A stretch of 64,000 bases of DNA from Clostridium_AF sediminicola (GTDB lineage: Bacteria; Bacillota; Clostridia; Clostridiales; Clostridiaceae), in the NCBI RefSeq assembly GCF_050402865.1, contig NZ_BAABMF010000008.1, positions 124,001 through 188,000 on the forward strand, read 5' to 3'. Both the position numbers and the translations under genes were made by a program. This document shows positions 1 through 8,497 of this stretch, piece after piece. The first letter of the stretch is position 1; each line of letters begins with the position of its first letter. The notes beneath the pieces were generated by a model, which was given only the letters and a program-made list of their open reading frames with translations, ran no database searches and was not told the DNA's origin.

Positions 1-81
1 TAAAATTTTTTTCTCGCTTAGTTCAAACAGTTTTATTTTATTAAATAACCAATAATGTATTTGTCCTAAATGCAAACTCAT
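1..81 (-). CDS. Partial CDS, N-terminus of unrecognised protein
   Basis: Only the first 27 codons lie in the window; the gene runs off the left edge. The ATG at 81 has an ideal ribosome-binding site, GGAGG, 7 bases upstream. The visible peptide begins MSLHLGQIHYWLFNKIK. It follows the DUF1858 gene on the same strand after about 40 bases, so the two are probably co-transcribed. I do not recognise a family from so short a stretch. Confidence 0.6.
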   Translation of the reverse strand, partial: MSLHLGQIHYWLFNKIKLFELSEKKIL

Positions 82-123
82 ATTATTACCTCCGTAAAAT
101 CGTTTATCTAAAATTTACTAGTA

Positions 124-324
124 TTAATTTCCTTCAACAGTTTTATTTAATGCTTCTAACAACATATCAACGTCTAATCCATGAACACCAGCAGCTTCTT
201 CTAAAGTTTCTGCTTGAGCTGAAGGGCATCCAACACAACCCATTCCAAAACTCATTAAAGTTCGGATTACTTCTGGATAATTTTTTACCACTTCACCTAC
301 TGTATTATTCTTATCTATTTTCAT
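124..324 (-). CDS. DUF1858 domain protein with CxxC motif
   Basis: A 66-residue protein that consists of a single DUF1858 domain, the small helical domain found at the N-terminus of ScdA/Ric-type iron-sulfur repair proteins and also as a stand-alone protein. The diagnostic feature is GMGCVGCPSAQ, with Cys30 and Cys33 at the start of a helix. The N-terminal segment TVGEVVKNYPEVIRTLMSFG is typical of the domain. AGGAGG lies 7 bases before the ATG. The function of stand-alone DUF1858 proteins is not established; a role in Fe-S or redox chemistry is inferred from the cysteine pair. The truncated gene at the window edge lies directly downstream. Confidence 0.85.
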   Translation of the reverse strand: MKIDKNNTVGEVVKNYPEVIRTLMSFGMGCVGCPSAQAETLEEAAGVHGLDVDMLLEALNKTVEGN

Positions 325-466
325 ATTAAAATACCTCCTAATTATTCAAATTTAATTCCCAGTGAATGACTGTGGATTATGTATATAATATACCATGGAA
401 TAATAAAAAAGAACGTTACATATGTTACGAATTCATCTTCGACATAAAATATCTAACATTTCAATA

Positions 467-512
467 AAAAGCAACTGAACATCAAATTTTACCTGATGTT
501 CAATTGCTTTTT
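467..512. terminator. Bidirectional intrinsic terminator
   Basis: Arms AAAAGCAACTGAACATCA and TGATGTTCAATTGCTTTT (one mismatch) enclose a short T-rich loop and are followed by T on either strand. It closes the ABC transporter operon, which ends at 541 on the minus strand. The inner part is a diverged version of the ACATCAGG/CCTGATGT hairpin seen at many other gene ends in this window. Confidence 0.75.
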
Positions 513-540
513 ATTATATAAATAACTTATATAGCTATCA

Positions 541-1236
541 CTATACCGCTACATCTTTAATATCTATATCTTTTATCGTTATATAAACTATTATTATGCC
601 AATAACCATAAATGCTATCGGTATTGCAATAATTGAGGATAATGTAAATCCTCCGTTATTTGAATTTAAAAAAGATGCTACTAAAAAAGAACTTATAATG
701 GTAACTGGTGTAGATTTTTTTCTTAACCCAAAATATAAAGGGATTAAACAAATCATTGAATTAGCTAAAGCAGAGGTAATAACACCTGTAAAACCACTTA
801 AAAACAATTTAAATGTTAATTCCTCTAAAGTAGTATGTGTAACAATTTGTATAAGATAAAAGCATGAAAATACTAATAAATTTGATATTACTATAAAGGA
901 AAAAGTAAATACAGATATAATAATCAATTTAGCAATTATTAGCTTCTTTCTACTAATTGGATAATTAAATAACAGATAAATAGTTTTATTTTTGTATTCT
1001 TCAATAACAAATTTTGAAATAAGAACTCCAGCAAAAATTATAAAAGTAGCATTAACAATAGAACCTAAAATTCCAAACAAAGCTTCATAATTATTAAAAG
1101 TTGTTGCTCTTTCAGCACGTTCTACAAAAAATATTAAACAAAGTAATCCTAATATAGATACATTACAAATCAATGCAGCAAATATATTACCCTTTATTTT
1201 AAATTTCTTTAATTCTAATTTTATTAAATTAAGCAT
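541..1236 (-). CDS. ABC-2 type transporter permease (BcrB/lantibiotic-immunity type)
   Basis: A 231-residue integral membrane protein with about six hydrophobic segments, including FAALICNVSILGLLCLIFFV near the N-terminus and a C-terminal IPIAFMVIGIIIVYITI. The segment VIEEYKNKTIYLLFNYPISRKKL, between the second and third helices, is typical of ABC-2 permeases of bacitracin/lantibiotic self-protection exporters. The start overlaps the end of the ATPase gene by 8 bases, which implies translational coupling. With the ATPase and the two-component system upstream it forms a four-gene unit. Substrate is unknown; export of, or protection from, a cell-wall-active peptide is inferred from the arrangement. 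Confidence 0.8.
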   Translation of the reverse strand: MLNLIKLELKKFKIKGNIFAALICNVSILGLLCLIFFVERAERATTFNNYEALFGILGSIVNATFIIFAGVLISKFVIEEYKNKTIYLLFNYPISRKKLIIAKLIIISVFTFSFIVISNLLVFSCFYLIQIVTHTTLEELTFKLFLSGFTGVITSALANSMICLIPLYFGLRKKSTPVTIISSFLVASFLNSNNGGFTLSSIIAIPIAFMVIGIIIVYITIKDIDIKDVAV

Positions 1237-2152
1237 TTATTACACCTCCATTTATTAACTTTAAGAAATAATCTTCTAATGAACTCTGTTTTTTTGTAAT
1301 AGATTGAATTCCAATATCATTTAAAATCAAAGCTTTAGATATTTCTTTTTGTGTAATATTTGACTTATATACCCTCAGTAAATTATTATCTATTATTTTA
1401 AAATTAGTTATTTCTAGATTGTTATCTAGAATATAAGCAGCTTTTGTACTATCTTCAACATTAATCTCAATAAATTCTGTATTACTTCCTCTAATAGCTT
1501 CCATAGAAACCTCTTCTATTAATCTTCCATTACTAATAACTCCAATTGTATCAGCTATCTGCTCTATTTCACTTAAAATATGACTTGATATTAATATGGT
1601 TATTCCATACTCTTTGCTCAACATTTTAAATAAACCTCTCATTTCCTTAATCCCTACTGGATCAAGTCCATTTATTGGTTCATCCAATATCAAAAATTCA
1701 GGTTTTGTAATAATAGCTCTTGCTATTCCTAATCTTTGTTTCATCCCAAGAGAAAAATTTTTAACAGTTTTATCATTGATACTTCCCAAATTTACAAGCT
1801 TTAATGCCTCATCAATAGCTTTCTTGTTATGAAATCCCATATATCCACAGTGTAATTCTAAATTTTCTCTGCCTGTTAGCTTTTCGTAAAAAACAGGATA
1901 TTCAATAATAGTTCCCATTCGCTTTAGTACTTCATATGACGTATTTGTCAATTTTTCACCAAAGATTTCTATATCACCCGCTGTAGGTTTAATAAGATTT
2001 GTTATCATCTTCATTACAGTTGTTTTACCCGCGCCATTTGGTCCTAAAAAACCATATATTTCCCCTTTTTTAACATTCATACTAACATTTGAAACTGCTT
2101 CTTTCCCTTCAAAAGCCTTTGTTAAGTTGTATGTTTTTAATACATATGTCAT
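1229..2152 (-). CDS. ABC transporter ATP-binding protein (BcrA-like)
   Basis: A 307-residue ATPase with Walker A GPNGAGKTT, signature NFSLGMKQR, Walker B EFLILDEPINGLD and the switch histidine in ISSHILSE. The roughly 80-residue C-terminal extension is usual in BcrA/NatA-type peptide exporters. An ATG six codons upstream (2170) is possible, but AAGGAGGA lies within those codons at the right distance from the second ATG, so translation most likely starts at 2152 (MTYVLKTYNL). It pairs with the permease encoded immediately downstream. Confidence 0.88.
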   Translation of the reverse strand: MTYVLKTYNLTKAFEGKEAVSNVSMNVKKGEIYGFLGPNGAGKTTVMKMITNLIKPTAGDIEIFGEKLTNTSYEVLKRMGTIIEYPVFYEKLTGRENLELHCGYMGFHNKKAIDEALKLVNLGSINDKTVKNFSLGMKQRLGIARAIITKPEFLILDEPINGLDPVGIKEMRGLFKMLSKEYGITILISSHILSEIEQIADTIGVISNGRLIEEVSMEAIRGSNTEFIEINVEDSTKAAYILDNNLEITNFKIIDNNLLRVYKSNITQKEISKALILNDIGIQSITKKQSSLEDYFLKLINGGVINA

Positions 2153-2253
2153 TGGTGTTTCCTCCTTCATTTCAACCTTATAATTCTATTTTATACGTAG
2201 TAAATTTCTTTTTACTTACGCAATTCTTACAAATTTCTTAAGTCACTTTTTTT

Positions 2254-3189
2254 CTAGTAATTTATTCTCTTTAGCTTAAAAGAAAATACGGTTTTATTAT
2301 AAGGTTTACTGAAAAGAGATATTTTGCCGTCCATTTTTTCAACAAGTCTTTTTGTTATTGTTAGCCCTAAACCACTTCCCTGAAATGATTTGTTCCTTGA
2401 ATCCTCAAGGGTATATAATCTTTCAAAAACTCTATCTTTATGTATTTCATCAATTCCTTTACCTTTATCCAGTACATCTATGTATACAAATTCATTATCT
2501 GCTTTTAAATTTATACCTAAAAATTTTCCTTCATATCCATACCTAATTACATTTGAAATTAGATTATTTAATATTCTATCAAGAGCCTCTTCATCTCCTA
2601 ATGCATAAAAATTTTCTTCTGGAATATTGATGTTAACCTCAAATCCTCTATTAGTTAAAATATCATAAAAAGATAGAATATTTTTTCTGCAAATCTCATT
2701 CATATTAACTCTTGTTATAGAAATATCCTTATCTCCAGACTCAAGCTTTGCCAGGTTAAAAAATTTATTAATCAGTTCCAATAATTCTATTGTCTTATTT
2801 TGAACCTTTTCTAACAATCTCTCTCTTTCTTCACTGGTCAAGTTATTTTCTACTTTTAGTGTCTCAACATACCCCATTATAACTGTTAGTGGAGTTTTTA
2901 AATCATGAGAAATATTAGAGAGCATTTTTCTCATTGACTTCTCTGTTTTTAAATAATTTGCCATTGATTTTTGATTATAGTCTAGGAGTTTATTAATTTC
3001 TACTAAAATTGAAATTAAGTATTTATCATCAGTACAAACCAGTAGCTTTTCACTAGTCTCCTTTGATATAACACTACTTAATTTTTGATGTACATATGCT
3101 AAGTTTTTATTTCTAACCTTTATCTTCCTATATTGAAAACAAATTACACCCATTAATATAATAATTATCATTAATAAAAAAATAATCAT
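2254..3189 (-). CDS. Sensor histidine kinase
   Basis: A 311-residue membrane kinase with one N-terminal transmembrane helix (residues 1-19), no sizeable extracellular domain, a HisKA segment with the phosphorylatable His in SNISHDLKTPLTVIMGY, and an HATPase domain with N-box EALDRILNNLISNVIRYG, G1 DKGKGI and G2 GSGLGLTI. Kinases with almost no sensor domain next to BcrAB/BceAB-type exporters usually sense through the transporter. GGGAG precedes the start, and the upstream response-regulator gene ends one base before this gene begins. The ABC genes follow about 100 bases downstream. Confidence 0.88.
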   Translation of the reverse strand: MIIFLLMIIIILMGVICFQYRKIKVRNKNLAYVHQKLSSVISKETSEKLLVCTDDKYLISILVEINKLLDYNQKSMANYLKTEKSMRKMLSNISHDLKTPLTVIMGYVETLKVENNLTSEERERLLEKVQNKTIELLELINKFFNLAKLESGDKDISITRVNMNEICRKNILSFYDILTNRGFEVNINIPEENFYALGDEEALDRILNNLISNVIRYGYEGKFLGINLKADNEFVYIDVLDKGKGIDEIHKDRVFERLYTLEDSRNKSFQGSGLGLTITKRLVEKMDGKISLFSKPYNKTVFSFKLKRINY

Positions 3190-3190
3190 T

Positions 3191-3886
3191 TTAATATTCT
3201 CCCAACTTATAACCTATTCCCCATAAGGTTTTAATATATTTTGGCTCAGATGGATAATCTTCAATTTTTTCTCTTACTCTTCTCATATGAACATTGATAA
3301 CATTCTCATCCCCATAATAATTATCATTCCATATAACATTATATATCTGCGCCCTTGTAAAAACTTTATTAGGATTTGTAACAAATAACTTTAATATATC
3401 AAATTCTTTTGAGGTAAGCTTTAAAGGCTTGTCCTTCTTAATTACAGAAAAATTATCTAAATCAATCTCTAAATCACCAATATTAATATTATTTTCTTCT
3501 TTTTTATCAGGCTTAGAATAATATGCTACACGTCTTATTCTTGCCTTAATCCTTGCTGTAAGTTCAATCATTGAAAAAGGCTTAGCAATATAATCATCCG
3601 CACCAAGCCCAAGTCCTATAGCCTTATCAACATCACTATCCTTAGCTGACATAATCAAAATTGGTATTAAGCTTTTTTCTCTAACAATCTTCATAAAATC
3701 CATGCCATTAAGCTTTGGAAGCATTAAATCAAGAAGAATTAAATCAAAATCTTCCATTCTAAATATATTAACCGCTTCCTCTCCATCAAAAGCAGTTTTT
3801 ATTTCAAACCCCTCTTTTATTAAATGATTTTTCACCATTTCGCTAATAGATATATCATCTTCAACAATCAGAATTTTATTTCCCAT
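3191..3886 (-). CDS. OmpR/PhoB family response regulator
   Basis: A 231-residue regulator. The receiver domain has the acidic pair Asp10-Asp11, phosphoacceptor Asp53 in LILLDLMLPKLNG, and the conserved Lys in DDYIAKPFS. A C-terminal winged-helix domain begins near residue 135, with recognition elements TSKEFDILKLF and VIWNDNYYGDENVINVHMRR. It is the first gene of the unit with the histidine kinase and the exporter genes, and is likely to control the exporter. RBS AGGGGG lies upstream of the ATG. Confidence 0.9.
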   Translation of the reverse strand: MGNKILIVEDDISISEMVKNHLIKEGFEIKTAFDGEEAVNIFRMEDFDLILLDLMLPKLNGMDFMKIVREKSLIPILIMSAKDSDVDKAIGLGLGADDYIAKPFSMIELTARIKARIRRVAYYSKPDKKEENNINIGDLEIDLDNFSVIKKDKPLKLTSKEFDILKLFVTNPNKVFTRAQIYNVIWNDNYYGDENVINVHMRRVREKIEDYPSEPKYIKTLWGIGYKLGEY

Positions 3887-3952
3887 TATACATCCCCCTA
3901 CTTCACAATAACTTCTTACACCATCTTTTATTATGAGACTTTTTTTATCTTA

Positions 3953-4624
3953 CTACTCTATATAAATTTCTAAATATCCAATGATTTTATTTAAATCAAA
4001 TTCTTCCAACACACCTACTGATGAATCATAATACTTTCCATTAAAGAATAATAAAAGGTGACTACTTTTTTTAGAACGAGCATTTATTATACAACAATTT
4101 GGTAGTTCTTTTATCTTCTTAGACATATAAACCATCTTAGGAGAATGATTAATTCCGTAGTAATCTATGGTTTCAATAACTTTACTTATGGACCCTTGCC
4201 ATCTTTTAGCCTGCATAATGTTTACTACTTCTTCTACAGATACTCCCGCCAACATTGCAACAGTGGTTTGTCCACATAGCCCACCTTGCTGTTGAATAAT
4301 ACATTCTATGCTGTCAATTTTTCGTATAGGATTTTCAAGACTATATGGACTATTTTTATTAATTCGGCTCAATGCAGCAATTATCTCAAAAGATACATCG
4401 CATTTTGTGTCATTTTCTATTTGCTTAAGTATTACTTTCGTAATAGGTATATAATAATTACCATTACTTTTAGGTATCAACTTGCATTCAAAACATATAT
4501 CATTTACTATAACTTTTACAGGAATTCTACCTTTTTGATTACACACTTTCCATACATTAAAAGGTATGGCTATAAATGTTCTTACTCCTTCTTTTAATAA
4601 TTCTCCATTAAACTGGTACTCCAT
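3953..4624 (-). CDS. DUF1905 domain fused to C39-like cysteine peptidase-fold domain
   Basis: 223 residues in two parts. Residues 1-80 fit DUF1905 (FNGELLKEG, IPVKVIVNDICFECKLIPKS, NYYIPITKVIL). From about residue 105 a papain-like fold is suggested by QQQGGLCGQTTVAMLAGVS (oxyanion Gln and nucleophilic Cys), then KSSHLLLFF (His) and GKYYDSSVG (Asp), the order expected of C39-like peptidases. An ORF extension to 4642 exists, but AGGAGG sits 6 bases before the ATG at 4624, so I start there (MEYQFNG). No signal peptide is visible, so it should act in the cytoplasm. The catalytic assignment rests on motif order alone; activity and substrate are unknown. Confidence 0.6.
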   Translation of the reverse strand: MEYQFNGELLKEGVRTFIAIPFNVWKVCNQKGRIPVKVIVNDICFECKLIPKSNGNYYIPITKVILKQIENDTKCDVSFEIIAALSRINKNSPYSLENPIRKIDSIECIIQQQGGLCGQTTVAMLAGVSVEEVVNIMQAKRWQGSISKVIETIDYYGINHSPKMVYMSKKIKELPNCCIINARSKKSSHLLLFFNGKYYDSSVGVLEEFDLNKIIGYLEIYIE

Positions 4625-4751
4625 ATTTATCCTCCTAATCATTCAGTATAAGCGTTAACCTATCTTATGTTTTTTATTCATTTATTATTAGAAAATAATG
4701 TAACTCTATGCAGAAATTATAGCATTACTTGCTATACACTACAATATAATT

Positions 4752-4789
4752 AAATATCTGGCGTCATGATTCACAACGCCAGATATTTA
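4752..4789. terminator. Intrinsic terminator
   Basis: Arms AAATATCTGGCGT and ACGCCAGATATTT enclose a 10-13 base loop. It lies just after the stop of the HAD phosphatase gene (minus strand) and ends the GH4-HAD unit of beta-glucoside locus 1. Confidence 0.75.
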
Positions 4790-4797
4790 ATATTCCA

Positions 4798-5625
4798 CTA
4801 TAATATAAATTTTTCTATTGCTTTAGCTACTCCTTCATTATCGTTAGTCTCTGTTATATAGGCTGATTTTCGTTTTATTATATCTAAAGCATTTCCCATA
4901 GCTATTCCAAGACCTGCATATTCAATCATAGATAAATCGTTCTCACTATCTCCTATTGCTATTACTTCATCTTTTTTTATATTATAATAATCTGCTATAA
5001 TTTTTACTGCTTTTCCTTTGCTAACACCTTTGCATGTAACTTCAATATTACTTTTATGTGAACTTACAACCTCTAATCCTTCTATATTATTTAATTGATT
5101 TCTAACTTTTCTTAATTTATTTTCATTTGTACTCATAATTTCACATTTGATTATATTATCTTTCTCCTTATGTAAAATTTCACTCCATCTTCTTTTGCTA
5201 AATACATCTACTTTATTAGTTTTATCGTTGTCCAACTTCTTTAATTTAATAAATAGATATAGAAGCCTCATCATAAGATTACCACAATATAACTTTTGGG
5301 AGGTATAAAAACTTACCCCTATATTGTTTTCAGAGCATATATCAACTACTTTCTTACATAAACCCTCACTAATTGTACCCTCATAAATGGGATTAGCAAT
5401 ATCTTTATCTTTTACATAAGATCCATTTGATGCAATAACTGCAGATTTAACGCCTAAAAGATCCGAATAATATTCAGCATTAGTATATATTCTACCCGTA
5501 GTTATAACAATATGAACCCCCAAGTCATGCGCTTTCTTTAAAATTTCTTTAGTATTTTCAGTTATCTTATGTTTACTATTTAAAAGTGTGCCGTCCATAT
5601 CAATGCAAACTAATTTATATACCAT
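4798..5625 (-). CDS. Cof-type HAD-IIB phosphatase
   Basis: 275 residues. Motif I is CIDMDGTLLN with nucleophile and acid/base Asp, motif II is VITTGR, the Lys is in VSKGKAVK, and motif IV is AIGDSENDLSMIEYAG. The cap between motifs II and III marks subfamily IIB, which acts on phosphorylated sugars and cofactors. A GTG at 5631 is in frame, but AGGAGG abuts it and is properly spaced for the ATG at 5625. The gene follows the GH4 glycosidase after about 20 bases on the same strand, so a role in disposing of sugar phosphates from this pathway is plausible but not shown. Confidence 0.85.
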   Translation of the reverse strand: MVYKLVCIDMDGTLLNSKHKITENTKEILKKAHDLGVHIVITTGRIYTNAEYYSDLLGVKSAVIASNGSYVKDKDIANPIYEGTISEGLCKKVVDICSENNIGVSFYTSQKLYCGNLMMRLLYLFIKLKKLDNDKTNKVDVFSKRRWSEILHKEKDNIIKCEIMSTNENKLRKVRNQLNNIEGLEVVSSHKSNIEVTCKGVSKGKAVKIIADYYNIKKDEVIAIGDSENDLSMIEYAGLGIAMGNALDIIKRKSAYITETNDNEGVAKAIEKFIL

Positions 5626-5647
5626 AAGCACCTCCTTTTTTTATTTA

Positions 5648-6976
5648 TTAAGCTGTAAAATAAGTTTTAAAATTTGGAAGATAATCTTTATGCGCTTCTA
5701 ATAATTCATCAAGAAGAACTTTTGCTATTCTTTGTGATGGTACTAATGGATTAATTGTCATTGCAACTAATGCTTTGTTATAGTCCCCTGTAATTGCTGC
5801 ATCTACAGTAGTTCTTTCAAAGGATTTTATTTGTTGAATCAATCCATTAACCGCTACAGGAAGTTCTCCCACTGTAATAGTTTTTGGTCCATCCTTTGTT
5901 ATAATACAACTAACTTCTACTGCAGAATCATCATCAACTCCAACTATAGCTCCATTATTTCTTGTATCAACAGGTTGGATGTCTCTTTTATCATTATAAA
6001 TTGAACTTATTAATCTACAGGCTGCATCACTGTAGTAAGCCCCTCCTCTTTTTTCTAATTGAGGTGGCTTAATTTGAAGATTTTCATCTTTGTACAATTC
6101 AAACAAATCATTTTCAAGACGTTTAACCACTTCTGCTCTAGTTTCCCCTTTAGACAATTCTTCTAATTCCATTTCTAACATCTCTTGTGTTAAATAGTAA
6201 TATCTATGATAAGCACAAGGTATGATACCAAATCCTTTTATAAACTCAGAAGTCCATTCTAAACCTTCTATATTCATAGGGATAGGATCAAATGTACCAG
6301 TAGCCATTTTATTTACAACTTCTTCTGTAACATTTTTTCCGTCTACATAAACATTTAATCCAAATACCATATGATTTAATCCAGCAAAGTCGATTCTTAC
6401 CCTACTATGTTCAATTTGATATTCTTTTGCAACTGCCATTTCCATACCAATTGGAATGTTACATAATCCAACTACTTTTTTATTCTTTCTTCCATATCTC
6501 AAAACAGCTTCTGTTACCATACCTGATGGATTTGCAAAGTTAATAAGCCAAGCATCAGGACATAATTCTTCTATATCTTTATCTATTTCTAATATAACTG
6601 GCACAGTTCTCAATCCTTTAAACATTCCACCAGCACCATTTGTTTCTTGTCCAATTAATCCATGACTTAAAGGAATTCTTTCATCTTTTATTCTTGCATC
6701 TAAAAGACCTACTCTAAGTTGTGTTGTTACAAAATCAGCACCGGGCAAAGCTTCTCTTCTATCAAGTGTTGTGTGTATTTTAATGGGCACTCCAGCCTTC
6801 TTAACCATTCTTTTTGCAAGGCTACTAACTATTTCTAACTTTTCTTTTCCTTCTTCTATATCAACAAGCCAAAGTTCTCTAACCGGCAATTCATCATATC
6901 TCTTTATAAAACCCTCAACTAATTCAGGTGTATAACTAGATCCTCCACCAATAGTTACAATTTTAATTCCATTCAT
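5648..6976 (-). CDS. GH4 family 6-phospho-beta-glucosidase, locus 1
   Basis: 442 residues, normal for GH4. The enzyme hydrolyses phosphorylated beta-glucosides such as cellobiose-6-phosphate in the cytoplasm, using NAD+ and Mn2+. The NAD-binding loop is VTIGGGSSYTPELVEGF at the N-terminus; QTNGAGGMFKG, the metal-ligand Cys in VGLCNIPIG and the His in FAGLNHMVFG are all present. The start has GGAG about 9 bases upstream. It is the homologue of the GH4 at 18458-19894 but lacks that protein's glutamate tract. A divergently transcribed MocR regulator lies 120 bases upstream. Confidence 0.9.
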   Translation of the reverse strand: MNGIKIVTIGGGSSYTPELVEGFIKRYDELPVRELWLVDIEEGKEKLEIVSSLAKRMVKKAGVPIKIHTTLDRREALPGADFVTTQLRVGLLDARIKDERIPLSHGLIGQETNGAGGMFKGLRTVPVILEIDKDIEELCPDAWLINFANPSGMVTEAVLRYGRKNKKVVGLCNIPIGMEMAVAKEYQIEHSRVRIDFAGLNHMVFGLNVYVDGKNVTEEVVNKMATGTFDPIPMNIEGLEWTSEFIKGFGIIPCAYHRYYYLTQEMLEMELEELSKGETRAEVVKRLENDLFELYKDENLQIKPPQLEKRGGAYYSDAACRLISSIYNDKRDIQPVDTRNNGAIVGVDDDSAVEVSCIITKDGPKTITVGELPVAVNGLIQQIKSFERTTVDAAITGDYNKALVAMTINPLVPSQRIAKVLLDELLEAHKDYLPNFKTYFTA

Positions 6977-7003
6977 CCGCTATTGTCTCCTTAATAGTAT
7001 ATT

Positions 7004-7015
7004 AAGAACGTTCTT
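7004..7015. promoter_or_regulatory. Short palindrome upstream of GH4 gene
   Basis: AAGAACGTTCTT is a perfect 12-base palindrome about 28 bases upstream of the GH4 start, in the intergenic region shared with the divergent MocR gene. It could be an operator; the length is modest and the assignment is tentative. Confidence 0.3.
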
Positions 7016-7064
7016 TATATATATTATAGAATTATAGAAAGAGCATTTCAATTGTGATAAAATG

Positions 7065-7084
7065 AAACTGTACTAGTACAGTTT
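7065..7084. promoter_or_regulatory. 20-bp perfect palindrome, candidate MocR operator
   Basis: AAACTGTACTAGTACAGTTT is perfectly self-complementary and ends only 11 bases before the MocR start codon, overlapping the likely transcription start or 5' leader. MocR/GntR regulators generally autoregulate from such sites, so this is the best candidate for its own binding site. Confidence 0.55.
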
Positions 7085-7095
7085 GGGGGTGCATT

Positions 7096-8451
7096 ATGAA
7101 AAACATATACGAACAGATAGTAGAGGATATTGAAAATGGCATACATACCGAAGTTTATAAACCCGGTAAAAAGCTACCTTCTGTACGAGAATTAAGCCAA
7201 AAATATAATTGTTCAAAAAGTACAATTATCAAAGCTTATGAAACCCTCAAAAATAATCATCTCATTTACTCCGTACCACAAAGTGGTTATTATATAGTTG
7301 AAAAACTAATAAAAAATACCACTGAAGAATCCTCTAGCATAAATTTTAGCACAGGGAATCCTCGTATTGGAAATATAAACACACCCGATCTTAAACATTG
7401 CCTTGATAGGGCTGTTGATATTTATATGAATAATTCTTTAAGTAGTAGTAATATATCAGGAGTAGAATCCTTGAGAAAAATTTTACCTAAATATCTTTCT
7501 GATTTTCAAATATTTACATCTTCTAATAATATATTTGTAAACCTAGGAATTCAACAAGCTTTAAGTATACTAACTAAAATGCCCTTTCCAAATGGTAAAG
7601 ATGTGATTTTAATAGAACAACCAACCTATAGATTTTTCATCAATTTCTTAAAACATCAAGGTTCTAAAGTAATAGGCATTGAAAGAAATGAACAGGGAAT
7701 TGATTTAAAAAAATTAGAGGAATTATTTAAGAATGAAAATATCAAATTTTTCTATACAATACCTAGAAACCACAACCCCTTAGGAACTTCTTATAATAAG
7801 CGTCAAAGAAAAGCTATAGCAGCTTTAGCTATCAAGTATGATGTATATATTGTAGAGGATGATTATTTTAGCGATATTTCTTTGGATAGTAAGTATGATC
7901 CTATTTACGCTTATTCTGATTATCAACATGTTATTTACTTGAAGAGTTTTTCAAAAATTTTACCCTGGATGAGAATTGGTTTGATTGTAATGCCTTCCCA
8001 TTTGTTGAATATCTTTGAGAAATGTATTATAGCTTCTTATTATTATTCATATTTTTCCGCTTCTTTAGTGTCTCAAGCTACTTTAGAAATTTATATCCGT
8101 AGTAAAATTCTAAAGAAACAGGTGGCTTCTATCACAAAAGAATTGGAAGAAAAACAAAAATGCTTAAGAAATAACTTAAGAAAACTATCAAAATATAATA
8201 TAAAATGCATAGGTGGTAAATCTGGTTATTATTCATATTTAGAGCTTCCAGAGTATATAAATGAAAACCGACTGATAACTAATTTAGAAAAACAAAACGT
8301 CCTTGTAACGAATGGAGAAAATTTTTATTTTGACAATACTTATTACAAAAAAGGAATACGCATAAGTATTGCTAGTTCAAGTGTAGAACAAATTAATACA
8401 GGTTTTAAAATAATAAGTTCACTAATAGAAAAACACACCAATAATTTTTAA
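7096..8451 (+). CDS. MocR-type GntR/aminotransferase-fold transcription regulator
   Basis: 451 residues. An N-terminal GntR winged helix (residues 1-70, with KLPSVRELSQKYNCSKSTIIKAYETL) is fused to a fold-type I aminotransferase-like domain. The PLP lysine lies in YLKSFSKILPWMRIG, and the upstream Asp in YDVYIVEDDYFSDI fits the pyridine-nitrogen contact. Such proteins use PLP as an effector. GGGGGTG precedes the ATG. It sits between the GH4 and GH1 genes of locus 1, transcribed away from GH4 and towards GH1; locus 2 has nothing at this position, so it may have been inserted here. Whether it regulates sugar genes is unknown. Confidence 0.88.
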   Translation: MKNIYEQIVEDIENGIHTEVYKPGKKLPSVRELSQKYNCSKSTIIKAYETLKNNHLIYSVPQSGYYIVEKLIKNTTEESSSINFSTGNPRIGNINTPDLKHCLDRAVDIYMNNSLSSSNISGVESLRKILPKYLSDFQIFTSSNNIFVNLGIQQALSILTKMPFPNGKDVILIEQPTYRFFINFLKHQGSKVIGIERNEQGIDLKKLEELFKNENIKFFYTIPRNHNPLGTSYNKRQRKAIAALAIKYDVYIVEDDYFSDISLDSKYDPIYAYSDYQHVIYLKSFSKILPWMRIGLIVMPSHLLNIFEKCIIASYYYSYFSASLVSQATLEIYIRSKILKKQVASITKELEEKQKCLRNNLRKLSKYNIKCIGGKSGYYSYLELPEYINENRLITNLEKQNVLVTNGENFYFDNTYYKKGIRISIASSSVEQINTGFKIISSLIEKHTNNF

Positions 8452-8472
8452 TCATTCATTTGGTGTGTTTTT
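8430..8472 (+). terminator. Intrinsic terminator overlapping the 3' end of mocR
   Basis: AAAACACACCA within the last codons pairs with TGGTGTGTTTT after the stop, followed by T-rich sequence. It separates the MocR gene from the convergent GH1 gene. Confidence 0.7.
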
Positions 8473-8497
8473 ACATACTGTTTTTTTGCAATAAAAA

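Noticed and set aside
596..859. 87-residue plus-strand ORF
   Set aside because: It lies wholly inside the ABC permease gene on the other strand, without an SD; the permease is well supported.
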